DNA of 64,000 bases, taken from contig JADZFO010000040.1 in the NCBI GenBank assembly GCA_020849855.1, positions 124,001 through 188,000 of the forward strand. The letters are read 5' to 3'. This document shows, piece after piece, positions 51,096 to 60,928 of the stretch (its first letter is position 1; every line of letters starts with the position of its first letter). Position numbers and translations under genes: made by a program. The notes beneath the pieces were generated by a model. That model had not been told where the DNA came from and ran no database searches. It saw only the letters and a list, made by a program, of their open reading frames with translations. Origin of the DNA: a bacterium (lineage in GTDB: Bacteria > 4484-113 > JAFGCY01).

Positions 51096-53065
51096 TCCTC
51101 TTCGCCTCCCGACTCCTCACCCTCTTCCGGAGGCTGCGGCTCGCCCGCGATGCCTTCTGGTATCTCCACGCCGTCCTCGCCCAGGCGCAGGATCAGCTCC
51201 TGCGGCCGGGATTCCTCTTCAGGCGCAGACGGGTCATCAGGAATAAACAGATCCTCGCTGCCGGGGTCGCGCTTCACGCCGCTGTTGATCGGCGGTATGC
51301 CGAGGCCCTTGCCGGGGGCCTTGACTTCCTCGGGGTCGACATGCGAAGCGACCAGCCGTTCCTTGTTGGGGTCGCGGGTGGGTTCAAGCGGAACATCCGG
51401 GTCGCTGATCTCAGCGGGTACAGGCTCTTCCCTGGATTCCGCCACTGCGCGGTTGATGTCGTTGGCATACTTGGCCGGCAGCCTGATCGTGGCTGACGCG
51501 CCGCCTTCGACCTCCATGTACTTCGAGTCGTTGTTGTAGACCAGCGCGGCGCAAAGGAAGGTCTGGCCGTCCTTGTCCTTGAACTTCACATCTTCCTTGG
51601 CGGTCAGGCGCTTGATCTGGTCCTGATAGACGATGGTCTGGGCGCTGATCTCGCGGTTGTCCTGGCGCAGCCAGACCTTGCCTGAGGCGATGAAGTCGTT
51701 GTTGTTCAGGTACATCACGGCTTTGTCGGCATACATCTCAGAGTATGCGCCGATCAGGCGGGCCTGGTCGTGGTCGCCAATCTCGATCAGGTTCTCGTCA
51801 AGAAGCCAGTCGCCGGAACCCTGGGCCATGACGATGTTGCCGTCAAGCAGCACCATCTTCTCGGCATACTCCGTGCCGGCATACTCAGGCTTGTCCGAGC
51901 CGCCCCAGTAGGTCAGCTTGTCCGCTTCAGCGCGGCGGTCGGCCTGGATCACGGCAGCGCGGCTGTGGCTGATCACGCAGTCGCGGCCCCAGAAGTATTC
52001 AATGTCACCTGCCTGGATGCGCGTTTCGTACTTGCGCATGGCCTGCACGGCCTTGTCCTCGCCGAACTTCTTAGGCTGGCTGGGCTTGATGACCATGCCG
52101 ATGTTGCCGTAGCACTCTGCCCACTTCCTGGCGATATGCGCCTCGAGGTGGTCGGTGGCAACGGTGACATCCTCCTTGGAGAACTTCACCTGCTGCGGAG
52201 TGGTTTGATACTTGCCAATGTCGATGATCTGGCCTTCAAAGTCCTTCACCTTGAAAGCCCGGTCGTAGTAGCGGCTGGTGGCCAGGACTACCTGGTTCTG
52301 CTTGTCATAGATGACTTCCTCGGCGCTGATGACCAGCTTCTCGAAGTCCTCAAGCTTCAGCTCTCCGACGTCCGTCAGTTCGCGCTCGGTGATGAACTGC
52401 GTGTCCTGCAGCGACGCCACATCGCCGCGGACATTGCCAATGAACTCCATATAGGTAAGCTCGCGGTCAGCCTGCATGTAGGCCGAACTGAGGCGGTTAC
52501 CGTCGCGGCTCGTTACCTCCACCCCGTTGGGAAAGCGGAAGGATGGCGCGCGCTTCTCGCGGGATGCTGGTGTGGCAGCCTCCTTAAAGCGGCGCCACTC
52601 CACGCGCGGGGCGGAAACCGCCATGCCGTCGCGGGTTTCGATCTTGAAGCTGTCGGCGCCCTTGTAGCCGCCGTAGATAGTGAAGTCTTCAGTGCGGGTG
52701 TTGTATTCGACCGTGCCGGCTTCAAATGTCAGTGAGCTCTCGCCGTTCTCGTAGTACTCGGCCTTCGCGTCCTTGAAGCTGGCCTGCTCCTGGTCCTTGG
52801 ACAGGGTAACGGAGCTGCCCTCTATCTTCATCGCCAGCTCACCCTCATCGTTGATGACGGTCATGGCGATGGGCTTGTCCACAGAAAGGTAGACCTCGCT
52901 TTCCGGCCGCGACTTGATCGCGGCGATCTCCTCATCCGAGCGCTCGAAGATGTAGCGGATGCCTATGTAGGCGGCCACAAGCAGCGCAGTAATGAGCAGA
53001 TTGCGCAGAAACGCGAGCAGCGGCGCCCAGCGCTGCCGCCGGATTTGACTGACCTTCCTTTCCAT
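51092..53065 (-). CDS. Large membrane-anchored LptC/OstA-type protein
   Basis: 657 residues: cytoplasmic start, one membrane helix (ALLAFLRNLLITALLVAAYI-like, residues 14-40), an LptC-like domain (GELAMKIEGSSVTLSKDQEQ, FEAGTVEYNTRTEDFTIYGG), then further OstA-type repeats (YMQADRELTYMEFIGNVRGD, EVIYDKQNQVVLATSRYYD, EKMVLLDGNIVMAQGSGDWL) and a Pro/Glu-rich end. LptC normally has about 190 residues. Coupled to the next OstA-type gene. ATG 53065 has GAGGAGG upstream and TAGAAT 19 bases before it. Confidence 0.8.
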   Translation of the reverse strand: MERKVSQIRRQRWAPLLAFLRNLLITALLVAAYIGIRYIFERSDEEIAAIKSRPESEVYLSVDKPIAMTVINDEGELAMKIEGSSVTLSKDQEQASFKDAKAEYYENGESSLTFEAGTVEYNTRTEDFTIYGGYKGADSFKIETRDGMAVSAPRVEWRRFKEAATPASREKRAPSFRFPNGVEVTSRDGNRLSSAYMQADRELTYMEFIGNVRGDVASLQDTQFITERELTDVGELKLEDFEKLVISAEEVIYDKQNQVVLATSRYYDRAFKVKDFEGQIIDIGKYQTTPQQVKFSKEDVTVATDHLEAHIARKWAECYGNIGMVIKPSQPKKFGEDKAVQAMRKYETRIQAGDIEYFWGRDCVISHSRAAVIQADRRAEADKLTYWGGSDKPEYAGTEYAEKMVLLDGNIVMAQGSGDWLLDENLIEIGDHDQARLIGAYSEMYADKAVMYLNNNDFIASGKVWLRQDNREISAQTIVYQDQIKRLTAKEDVKFKDKDGQTFLCAALVYNNDSKYMEVEGGASATIRLPAKYANDINRAVAESREEPVPAEISDPDVPLEPTRDPNKERLVASHVDPEEVKAPGKGLGIPPINSGVKRDPGSEDLFIPDDPSAPEEESRPQELILRLGEDGVEIPEGIAGEPQPPEEGEESGGEEE

Positions 53066-53083
53066 GCCTCCTCGGGGCGCCTA

Positions 53084-53089
53084 ATTCTA
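53084..53089 (-). promoter_or_regulatory. -10 hexamer TAGAAT upstream of the Lpt-type gene pair
   Basis: Minus-strand TAGAAT, 18 bases before ATG 53065. Here a Shine-Dalgarno (GAGGAGG) fits between the expected start of transcription and ATG, unlike the leaderless genes. Confidence 0.55.
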
Positions 53090-53147
53090 GCCCGCGCCAG
53101 CAGCAGGACGGAAAGCGCGGCCTCGGCGTTTGGAAATGCGAGGCGAC

Positions 53148-54881
53148 TCAGGATCCGACCAGCAGGCGCTCGGCAAGGGCGCGTTCCTCCGCGCTGCCCT
53201 GCCCTCCCAGCATGCGCATCAGCTCCAGCACCCGCTCCTCGGAGCTGATCGCGCTGATCCTGACGCTGCTGGCAGCCGCGGCGCTGTCCTTGCGGACGCT
53301 GAGGTGCGCCTGGCCGGCGGCGGCAACCACCGGCAGGTGCGTGATGGCCAGAAGCTGGCGTCCGCCTGCCATTTCAAGCAGGACCTCAGCTATCCGGCGG
53401 GCTGCATCTGCGCCGACCCCGGCCTCAATCTCGTCCAGCAGGACCACACTGCTGCCCAGCCGGCCGGCGAGCGCCGCCTTGAAGCCCAGCAGCAGGCGCG
53501 ATGCTTCGCCGCCAGATGCCACCTGGGCAAGAGGCCGCGCCGGCTCGCCAGGGTTCAGCGAGATCAAGAGCTCAATGCTTTCGGTGCCGCTCTGGCCGGC
53601 ATGGTCCAGTTCCTGCTGCTCAGCCAGCAGATCCACAGCTGGGAAGTCCAGGCGCTGCAGATAGGCCTCGCTGTGCTGGCAGAGCCTGTCAGCGGCCTTG
53701 CGACGCTGCTGCGCCAGCTGCTGCCCAAGCCGCATCGTCTGCTGGTGCAGACGGTCAAGCTCAACCTGCAGGCTCTCGGGTGATGAGCCGCTGTCCTGCA
53801 GCACCATCAGGCGCTCGGACTTGCTTTGGAGCAGGGGCTCAAGTTCATCTGCGCTGAGGCCGTACTTGCGCTCCAGGCGCAGGATCTCGTCCAGGCGCTC
53901 CGCCAGGCGCAGCTCTTCCTGCGGGTCATGCTGCACGCTCTGGGCAAAGTGATGGCACTCAGCGCCCAGCTCCCGCAGTTCTTCCAGCAGGGCTGCCGCT
54001 CGCTGGCGGATCTGTTCAGGGCCCTCTGTCTGATCATTGCCAAGCAGCTGGGTCAGCAGACCCAGCTCTTTCTCAGCCGAGGCGACCAAGTCATAGGCGC
54101 CGCGGCTGTCTTCGTCGCCAGAAAGGTAGCGGGCGGCAGATTCTGCCGCGGCCAGTACCTGCTGGGCGCTGCGCTGCAGTTTGAGCGCATAGCTCAGCTC
54201 GGCAAGCTCGCCGGGGCGCACAGCCGCCTGCTCCAGCTCGTCAACCTGGAAGCGCAGGAAGTCCAGCTCCTGCGCCAGTTGCCCGCTCGCTTCAAGGATG
54301 GTAGCCAGACGGCGACGGGTCTCGGCCCAGGCCTGGTAACTGGCGCTGTAGTCATCACGCAGGCGGATGAGTGTGGCATCGCCAAAGGCCTCAACAAGCT
54401 GCAGGTGGGACTTGGGGTCGAAAAGTATGCGGCTTTCGAACTGGCCGGTGAACTCGAACTGCTGCTCAGCCAGGGCGGCCAGATCCTGGACCTTGACGCT
54501 GCTGCCATTGAGGTCCAGCCTGCTGCGGCCACTGGCGCTGAAGCTGCGGTAAAGCTCGTTTACGCCGGCCTGCCAGGGCAGTCCCAGGCTCCGCGCCAAT
54601 GCATCTTCCAGCTCCAGGCGAAGGCGCACCTCGCAGGCTGCAGCGCCGGAAGCAATCAGGGAGCGGTGAGCACGCCCGCCAAGCACGAAGGCCAGCGCGT
54701 CAAAGAGAAGGGACTTGCCCGCGCCGGATGGGCCGGTGATGACAGTCAGGCCGGGCGAGAAGGAAACGCTCGCCGAGCGCAGCAGGGCGAAGTCGCGCAG
54801 CTCAATGTGCAGCAGGCGCAGGGGCGCTGCGGCATTGCTTGCAGCCGTGGCCGGCGCCTTGGCCTGCGCAGACCTAGGCAT
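53148..54881 (-). CDS. recN: DNA repair protein RecN
   Basis: 577 residues, SMC-like ATPase for double-strand break repair. LLHIELRDFALLRSASVSFS N-terminus, Walker A VITGPSGAGKSLLF, long coiled-coil middle, signature VASGGEASRLLLGFKAAL and Walker B VVLLDEIEAGVG, then QLLAITHLPVVAA. ATG 54881 overlaps nadK by 8 bases; the longer frame is a shadow of nadK. Last gene of the yuiD-like/tlyA-nadK-recN run, an order common in bacteria. Confidence 0.95.
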   Translation of the reverse strand: MPRSAQAKAPATAASNAAAPLRLLHIELRDFALLRSASVSFSPGLTVITGPSGAGKSLLFDALAFVLGGRAHRSLIASGAAACEVRLRLELEDALARSLGLPWQAGVNELYRSFSASGRSRLDLNGSSVKVQDLAALAEQQFEFTGQFESRILFDPKSHLQLVEAFGDATLIRLRDDYSASYQAWAETRRRLATILEASGQLAQELDFLRFQVDELEQAAVRPGELAELSYALKLQRSAQQVLAAAESAARYLSGDEDSRGAYDLVASAEKELGLLTQLLGNDQTEGPEQIRQRAAALLEELRELGAECHHFAQSVQHDPQEELRLAERLDEILRLERKYGLSADELEPLLQSKSERLMVLQDSGSSPESLQVELDRLHQQTMRLGQQLAQQRRKAADRLCQHSEAYLQRLDFPAVDLLAEQQELDHAGQSGTESIELLISLNPGEPARPLAQVASGGEASRLLLGFKAALAGRLGSSVVLLDEIEAGVGADAARRIAEVLLEMAGGRQLLAITHLPVVAAAGQAHLSVRKDSAAAASSVRISAISSEERVLELMRMLGGQGSAEERALAERLLVGS

Positions 54882-55719
54882 CGGCCTCACCGTAGACGTA
54901 ACCGTGCTGGAACTTCTGGCGCAGGACTTCAAAGAAGTCGTGGCCGTCGGGGTTATAGACGTGCAAACGCTGCTCAGCACGGCTGACCAGGATCCGCTCG
55001 CCAAAGACCATTTGGTCGTGGTGCATGCCGTCGTAGGAGACTTCCAGCTCATGCTCGCGGAGGCTGTAGAGCTCCAGCTCATCGCAGGCCGGCAGCACTA
55101 GAGGCTTGGTGAAAAGCGAGTGCGCGCAGATCGGCGTCATTATGGTTACATCGACATCCGGGTGTACGAGCGGTCCGCCGGCGCTGAGGTTATAGGCCGT
55201 TGAGCCCGTGGCGCTGGAGATGATGATGCCGTCTGCGCGGTAGTTGGCGATCAGGCGGCCCTTGTGCCGGGCCTGGAAGTCGCGGATCTTGTCGTCGCCG
55301 CCCTTGCTGACGACGACATCATTGATGGACAGGCGCTCGCGGATCTTGCCGTCGATCCCGATTACTCTGCCACGCAGCACGCCGCGGTCCTGAATCGGCA
55401 TGCTGCCGCTGCGTATCTGCTCCAGGGCCGGGCGGAGCTCGGCCAGTGGCACCATACACAGGAAACCGAGGCGGCCGACCATTACGCCCAGGATGGGCAC
55501 CTGGTGCCGCACGGCAATGTGCGCGCCGGCCAGGAACGTCCCATCCCCGCCGAGGGCCACCAGCAGGCTGGTGCCGGGCGGGAGGACGATGTCGTCATCC
55601 AGGTCATTGCGGCGGAGGGTATGAAACTCGATACCCAGGCCGCGCAGGAGAGGTTCGATCTGCTGGCTCAGCATCTCATCACTGATGCGGCTGGGGTGCA
55701 GAAGCAGGCAGATCTTCAT
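54874..55719 (-). CDS. nadK: NAD kinase
   Basis: 281 residues. LLVALGGDGTFLAGAHIAVR with the catalytic GGDGT, and NYRADGIIISSATGSTAYNL with the NAD-binding loop. Makes NADP. Start overlaps the tlyA stop (ATGA) and its end overlaps recN. Confidence 0.96.
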   Translation of the reverse strand: MKICLLLHPSRISDEMLSQQIEPLLRGLGIEFHTLRRNDLDDDIVLPPGTSLLVALGGDGTFLAGAHIAVRHQVPILGVMVGRLGFLCMVPLAELRPALEQIRSGSMPIQDRGVLRGRVIGIDGKIRERLSINDVVVSKGGDDKIRDFQARHKGRLIANYRADGIIISSATGSTAYNLSAGGPLVHPDVDVTIMTPICAHSLFTKPLVLPACDELELYSLREHELEVSYDGMHHDQMVFGERILVSRAEQRLHVYNPDGHDFFEVLRQKFQHGYVYGEADA

Positions 55720-56546
55720 GCCTGCACCTCCGGCGCACCGGGTGCAGGGCCAGAAGCCCTGAGGGCAGCTTCCACCCGGGCGGCATAAGCATCGGCGGAG
55801 TCGGCAACCCCGGCTGGCAGCCGCTGCAGCTCCACGAAGTACTCCTGATTGCCACTGGCGCCGCGGACGGCGGCGGGGTAAACGGCCACTGGCTGGAGCT
55901 GCTGCTGCACCCAGTCATTATAGAGACCCAGCAGCACATCTCTTATTGCTGCAACAGAGCTGACGAGACCGCCGACAAGCTCCGCCTGACGCCCCAGGGC
56001 AGCCAGCTCGAACTGCGGCTTGACCAGCAGCAGCAGCTCAGCCTCAGCCGCCAGCAGTGGGGCCACTGCCGGCAGGACGGCGCGCCAGGAAATGAAGGAC
56101 AGGTCCCCCACAACCACCTCGACCGCCTCGGGGATCTCAGCGCTGCTGAGCAGGCGGGCATTGGTGCGTTCGAGAAGAATCACCCTTGGATCCTGGCGCA
56201 GCGCTTCGACGATGAGGCCATAACCCACATCGACACTGTAGACACGCAGGGCGCCGGCTTCCAGCAGTACCTGTGTGAAGCCGCCGGTTGAGGCGCCAAG
56301 GTCGAGGCAGATGCGACCGGCTGGCTCAAGGCCGCTGGCCTGCAGCACCGGGCGCAGTTTGTCTGCCCCGCGGCTGACAGGCTGTTCAATGCGACCCTTG
56401 ACCCTGACGCTGGCCCCCTCGGAAAGCTCGAAGTGCGCGCTGGTCTGGGCCTTGTCATTTACGAGTACCCGGCCGGCCAACAGCAGTCCTCGGGCAACGC
56501 GTTCATCGGAAGTGACCGCCTCCAGCAGGTATGCCAGGAGCTGCAT
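55716..56546 (-). CDS. tlyA: TlyA-type rRNA 2'-O-methyltransferase (S4 domain)
   Basis: 276 residues. S4-like N-terminus (VARGLLLAGRVLVNDKAQTS) and methyltransferase domain: ICLDLGASTGGFTQVLLEAG (SAM site), VVVGDLSFISWRAVLPAV, LLLVKPQFE. Methylates 16S and/or 23S rRNA. ATG 56546 lies 6 bases after the stop of the upstream gene. Followed by nadK, as in many genomes. Confidence 0.93.
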   Translation of the reverse strand: MQLLAYLLEAVTSDERVARGLLLAGRVLVNDKAQTSAHFELSEGASVRVKGRIEQPVSRGADKLRPVLQASGLEPAGRICLDLGASTGGFTQVLLEAGALRVYSVDVGYGLIVEALRQDPRVILLERTNARLLSSAEIPEAVEVVVGDLSFISWRAVLPAVAPLLAAEAELLLLVKPQFELAALGRQAELVGGLVSSVAAIRDVLLGLYNDWVQQQLQPVAVYPAAVRGASGNQEYFVELQRLPAGVADSADAYAARVEAALRASGPAPGAPEVQA

Positions 56547-56552
56547 GACGGC

Positions 56553-57053
56553 CTAGGGCAGCAGTGCTGCTGCGCCCTCCGGCACCGCGGCTACTACCAG
56601 CGGCCCGTGCAGCAGCGCGGCTACCAGTATGCCCAGCAGCGCGCCGACAAAGACTTCCATCGGTGAGTGGCCCAGCAGCTCGCGCAGCTTGCGATAGGTG
56701 GTCTTGTCACTGAGGAGCTTCCCCTGCAGGAGCTGTGGCACGATCTCGTTGAGGAGCTGGGCGTGGTATCCGGCCGAGCGGCGCAGGTTGGTCGCGTCAT
56801 AGACAACCACCATGGCGAAGCAGAGCGCTATGGCGAACTCAGGACTGCGGAAGCCTTCGCTCAGGCCAATCTCAGTGGACAGCCCCAGGGTAAAGGCGGA
56901 GTGGCTGGAAGGCATCCCGCCGCTGTCCACCAGGCGCGAAAAGTCCATGCGCTTGGTACGGACGGCGTGGAGGATCACCTTGAGAGCTTGGGCCAGAATC
57001 CACGAGGCGAAAGCCACGGTGATCCAGGGGTTAGCGCGCAGCAGTTGCAACAT
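56553..57053 (-). CDS. YuiD-type divergent PAP2 membrane protein
   Basis: About 166 residues; membrane helices and the family block FSRLVDSGGMPSSHSAFTLG, plus YDATNLRRSAGYHAQLLNEI. Related to vanadium-haloperoxidase/acid phosphatase folds; proposed to act on undecaprenyl or other lipid phosphates, unproven. ATG 57053 (MLQLLRANPW) is preferred because TATAAT overlaps the earlier ATG 57068. Probably leads the tlyA-nadK-recN unit. Confidence 0.85.
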   Translation of the reverse strand: MLQLLRANPWITVAFASWILAQALKVILHAVRTKRMDFSRLVDSGGMPSSHSAFTLGLSTEIGLSEGFRSPEFAIALCFAMVVVYDATNLRRSAGYHAQLLNEIVPQLLQGKLLSDKTTYRKLRELLGHSPMEVFVGALLGILVAALLHGPLVVAAVPEGAAALLP

Positions 57054-57087
57054 GCCGGGGTGCTCCATTATAAGGGCTGCCAGCAAT

Positions 57088-58935
57088 CTAGTAGGCCTGG
57101 ATTTTGCGGCCCAGCGACCAGATCAGCATGGCTGATAGAAAGAGCCCCCAGAAGCATTCCAGGACGCCGATGGCGTTGTGCAGCTCATAACGCGGATCGC
57201 CCAGCATCGAGAAGCCCATGCCGCTGAAGGCCTGCGCCGAGACCAGCAGGGCATGCTTCCAGCCGGCTATGGCTGTGTCCAGCAACTGGTCGAGCTGCTG
57301 GGCGGATTCGGCCTCGATGCTGGTCGACATGACATAGCGCGTCACTTCCTGGCCGCCCTGGTATACCGGCAGGCCGAGGCAAAGATAAGTCACCGCAAAG
57401 GCCAGGATCGAGACCAGGGCGGTGGCCACCACCCTGCCCGGCCGTTCGCCATAGCCGCAGCTGAGCATCCAGAATGATGCGCTGAGCAGGCGTCCGAGGG
57501 CGATTAGCAGGTCGAGCAGGCTGAGCGCAAAGTGCTGACCCGAGGCGCTGAGCAGTGTCAGGACAGCCGCCGGCAGGGCCAGCAGCAGGGCCAGCAGCAA
57601 CGCCAGGGGTCCGCCGCCGGCCAGCCGCAGCACCATCTTCTCCAGCCGGCTGCGCGGCTGCTCATGCCGTCCGCCCAGCAGGTCGGCCACCGCCGAGGGC
57701 CGCTCCTGAGGGTTCTGCAGCGCTTCATAGACCCGCCCCAGGCGGCTGCGCCGCGGCAGGTCGATAAGCCACAGCGGCAGGCGTCGCAGCCTGGCCAGCC
57801 AACTCTTCGGCTCCCGCACTACCGGCCCGATCTGCCGCCACTGGGCCAGCATGGCGATCAGGCCCAGCGCGGCGAGCGACACTGCGGCGATGTCCTGGCG
57901 CAGCAGCAGCAGGTACAGCGCCAGCAGGGTCAGGCCCAGCAGCAGGCCGGAGCGGATCAGCCGCAGCAGGCAGTCCAGGCTGGCCGGCAGCAGGGCGCGG
58001 CGGTCGAGCTCCTTCTCGCTGTAGGCCAGACGGCTGGCCATGGTGTTATTCGACTGTTCCAGGTAGGCGTTCTTCAGCGCCGCCAGCGAGCGCCGGGCCC
58101 TAAAGCCCCAGGCCTGATGCGCCCTCAGCACCCGTCCGTATTCACGCGGCGAGAAGAGCAGCGCCAGCTGGCTGAGCGGCCAGCGCCACAGCGGCGGGCA
58201 GAGGCTCAGAAAGGGCGGGTCCAGCCGCTGCCAGAAGTCCACGCCGTGCTGCGCCATCAGGGCCGGCAGCTCCTGCCACAGCCGCCGGTCGCCGCCGAGG
58301 ATGCCGCCGCCCAGGATGCCGCCGGCGATGCGTTCAGCCGGCAGCGGCCCGGGCTCCAGCAGGGCCGGCAGGTCGCAGCCCGAGAGGGAGCAGTCCAGCA
58401 GCAGCGCGTCATGCAGGCCGCGCACCGAGGCCAGGCTGAGGCCCTCGAAATCGAGGCCTTGCAGCAGGGCGTAGCTCAGGTCCACCTGGTCGAGGCGGGT
58501 GACGCTGACATCGCTGTAGCGCAGCCCGCCGCTGCCCTCCAGCAACTCAAAGGCCCCGAAGCGGGTGCCCGATAGCAGGGCGGCCCGCAGGCTGCTGCGG
58601 CTCAGCAGCGCCCCGTCCAGGCGGGCCGAGCTGAGGTCGCAAAGCTCCAGGCGGCACTCGCTGAAGCTGCAGCCCCGCAGGTCGGCGCTGCGCAGGCTGG
58701 CCCGGCTGAAGTCGCAGCGGCTGAAGCTGCAGCCCCGCAGATCGGCGGCGTTGAAGTAGGCCCCGCTGAAAGTGCAGGCCTCGAAGCTGACCCGCTGGAA
58801 GCACACCCCCGACAGCAGCGCGCCGTCCAGGGCAGCTCCGCTGTAGCGCCCGCCGTCGAGGCTGCGGCTCCCGGCCAGCACGGCCCTCAGGGCCTCGGTG
58901 GCGAGCAGGCCCGCACCGGCGCTCAGCTCAGCCAT
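57088..58935 (-). CDS. Pentapeptide-repeat protein fused to a membrane channel-like domain
   Basis: 615 residues. Residues 20-190 contain pentapeptide (A/C-D/N-L-x-x) right-handed helix repeats such as FNAADLRGCSFSRCDFSRAS and LRSADLRGCSFSECRLE. The second half has several membrane helices and ends with SGMGFSMLGDPRYELH, CFWGLFLSAMLIWSLG, resembling a two-helix ion-channel pore. Pentapeptide-channel proteins are known but their ligands are not. ATG 58935 is favoured over TTG 58968, though no good ribosome-binding site is seen for either. Confidence 0.78.
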   Translation of the reverse strand: MAELSAGAGLLATEALRAVLAGSRSLDGGRYSGAALDGALLSGVCFQRVSFEACTFSGAYFNAADLRGCSFSRCDFSRASLRSADLRGCSFSECRLELCDLSSARLDGALLSRSSLRAALLSGTRFGAFELLEGSGGLRYSDVSVTRLDQVDLSYALLQGLDFEGLSLASVRGLHDALLLDCSLSGCDLPALLEPGPLPAERIAGGILGGGILGGDRRLWQELPALMAQHGVDFWQRLDPPFLSLCPPLWRWPLSQLALLFSPREYGRVLRAHQAWGFRARRSLAALKNAYLEQSNNTMASRLAYSEKELDRRALLPASLDCLLRLIRSGLLLGLTLLALYLLLLRQDIAAVSLAALGLIAMLAQWRQIGPVVREPKSWLARLRRLPLWLIDLPRRSRLGRVYEALQNPQERPSAVADLLGGRHEQPRSRLEKMVLRLAGGGPLALLLALLLALPAAVLTLLSASGQHFALSLLDLLIALGRLLSASFWMLSCGYGERPGRVVATALVSILAFAVTYLCLGLPVYQGGQEVTRYVMSTSIEAESAQQLDQLLDTAIAGWKHALLVSAQAFSGMGFSMLGDPRYELHNAIGVLECFWGLFLSAMLIWSLGRKIQAY

Positions 58936-59993
58936 CGGCCCGCCGTCCGCGATTAAAAGGGTGCCCAAGCGGCATCCCGCCTAGTTTACAGCAGCAGGGC
59001 ATCCGCAGGACCCTTGCATCTATCTTCAAGCCGGGTCCTGCTGACGGACTGCCAGGCGGCTTGAACCCCATGGCCCGGGGTTTAACCTTCAGGCCCGTCC
59101 GGCAACGTGTATTCGTTCCTGCGGACCGCCGCGAGGCCCGGTTTTAACCTTTGCCGCCCCAAAAGCACCGAAAACAGCGCAGCGCAATTCTTGCAAACTG
59201 CGTTTTGCGATTTGCATTTTGCAGAGAACAGCGCGGCCGTGCAGAGCCGATTCCGGGTCGCGTGGGGATGTTGTCTGCACATTTATTCACTAGTTCGTCC
59301 TGTGGCCTTTCCAGCCATAACCAATTACACACGGTATCGAGCCTAAACCTGGCCCCAGGGGCGCGACAAAAGCCGGCCCTGTAGGCCGGCTCGTCACTCT
59401 AACCTGGTATCTTCACTTGCCATCCTGTGGCTATGCATTATTAGACCAGCCTCCACGCTGCAGGTTCCATTGCCAGCGGCCCTGCACCCGCCCCTTGGCA
59501 GAATGAGTGCGCGCCAAAACGGGCCCGCAGGCTGCGGCATCTGAATGGGATACCACGCAGGAGACAATATTATTGTAACCAGCAGACAGAATGAGGCAAC
59601 ATCGCCTGAGTTGGCTGTGGCTATTCCAGCCTGGCGGCGCAAGGGACTCCGTTCAGGCCCAGCCTGGCCTTGAAAACCCGAGTGCCGCCCTCGTGAGGCG
59701 GCACTACTGATCAGCTAATTTGAAGCCCGATCTCGACGGACCGGGCCTTGATACTGCCTTTTGGTGAGATCACCGCTGTGCAGTTATCATGCCCTTAAAG
59801 ACCCCGGCGGGCAGGCCAGGTTCCCATCCTCCAGTGGCTGTCTCAGTTAGCCCCATCCCCCGGCGCTGCCCGGCCTGGCCCTGAGGCCGCGCGCCAGCTA
59901 AGTGCTCCAAATCAGCCCGCAGCCTGTTATGCTTGCGCCGCACCGGGTATAGCAAGCGGTTCACTCGAACCAAAACACAGTCGGGGGAATGCC
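58936..59993. other. One-kilobase non-coding stretch with palindromes
   Basis: Only short shadow frames. Two hairpins stand out: AGCCGGC/GCCGGCT at 59371-59391 and AGTGCCGCC/GGCGGCACT at 59681-59705. Codon patterns absent throughout. The last 60 bases contain the promoter region of the first secreted-family gene. Confidence 0.55.
59945..59989 (+). promoter_or_regulatory. Shared promoter/leader motif, copy 1
   Basis: GGGTATAGCAAGCGGT (59945-59960) overlapping a GGTTC-ACTC-GAACC hairpin (59958-59971) and ending in CGGGGGAA (59982-59989) before ATG 59994. The same order of elements precedes the next two paralogues. Confidence 0.6.
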
Positions 59994-60611
59994 ATGATCT
60001 GCAAGCGTTTGTCCATCGCCGCCGCCGCCCTGCTGCTGGCCGCCGGAGCGGCCCTGCCCGCCTTGGCCGAGGAAGCCGACCGCACAGTTGATGGCGGCGG
60101 GGTGAAGAGCGAGATCACCAGCCCGCGCGACCATGCCAGCGGCCTGCCCACCGGCCGCCGCATGCACATCCAGGAGCAGATCAGCGGCGAATACGACTCG
60201 ATACTGGCAGAGCTGAAGCTGCTGCGCGAGGCCGCGCTGCGCATCACGGGCCAGGCCGAGGAACTGGCGCGACTGAACCAGGAGGCTGGCGATGCCGCGG
60301 AGGAAGAGGCCGATGCGGTGGCCGACAGGCTGGCCCAGATTGACAGCGCCGAGCAGATCTTCAATGAGCAGGTGGCGCCGCTGCTGGACGAGAAGCTGAC
60401 GGTGCAGATCAGCCAGGAGATCGCCCTGACCCGCCGGGGCCTGACTGCTACCGGAAACCTCAGCGACGGCAACGGTAATCCTCTGGATGAGAACCTGCAG
60501 CTCCTGCGTGATGCGATCGCCGCCCTGGAAGGCAGCCTCAGCGACCTGGAGGGCGCCGCCCAGCAGGGCAAGAGCACCCCGGTGACCCGCAGCAACATCA
60601 GTAATAACTGA
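59994..60611 (+). CDS. Secreted helical protein, family member 1
   Basis: 205 residues: signal peptide (AAAALLLAAGAALPALAE), SPRDHASGLPTGRR segment, then charged helices (ILAELKLLREAALRITGQAE), the shared motif AEQIFNEQVAPLLDEKL, and a C-terminal tail QQGKSTPVTRSNISNN. Probably periplasmic or secreted, coiled-coil. No known family recognised. A strong ribosome-binding site CGGGGGAA precedes ATG. Two related genes follow, each with its own promoter. Confidence 0.75.
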   Translation: MICKRLSIAAAALLLAAGAALPALAEEADRTVDGGGVKSEITSPRDHASGLPTGRRMHIQEQISGEYDSILAELKLLREAALRITGQAEELARLNQEAGDAAEEEADAVADRLAQIDSAEQIFNEQVAPLLDEKLTVQISQEIALTRRGLTATGNLSDGNGNPLDENLQLLRDAIAALEGSLSDLEGAAQQGKSTPVTRSNISNN

Positions 60612-60928
60612 TCCCGCGCGGCGTTGTGAGATTACGATCCACAACAGAGTTACAGAGTCAACCGAGTTTCACAGAGTAATGCAGGCCAGGGGTCTGAGCT
60701 AAGCCGCTGCAGCATGGACCAATGCGCGCGTCAGTACAGTCTGGCGGCGCAGGATCTTCAAGCGCAAAACACAGATCCGCATCTGGCGGATAGTCCCGAT
60801 CCACAAAAGAGCTTCGCAGAGGAATGCATGGCGGCCCCTGCATGACGCCGCCACGGGGGGCGGCGCTACTGTGCAGGGGTCACTGCACAGAAATTTCTAC
60901 TGCCTTGTGTTTACGCTGATACGCCCCG
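60612..60928. other. Non-coding gap with dispersed repeats
   Basis: No gene. Contains the ACAGAG-type dispersed repeat (60633-60681), a weaker copy around 60800-60830, and a GCCGCC/GGCGGC hairpin near 60847-60866. Confidence 0.5.

Noticed and set aside
59107-59384. Overlapping small frames near 59.1-59.4 kb
   Set aside because: No ribosome-binding sites, no codon bias and frames on both strands; treated as non-coding.
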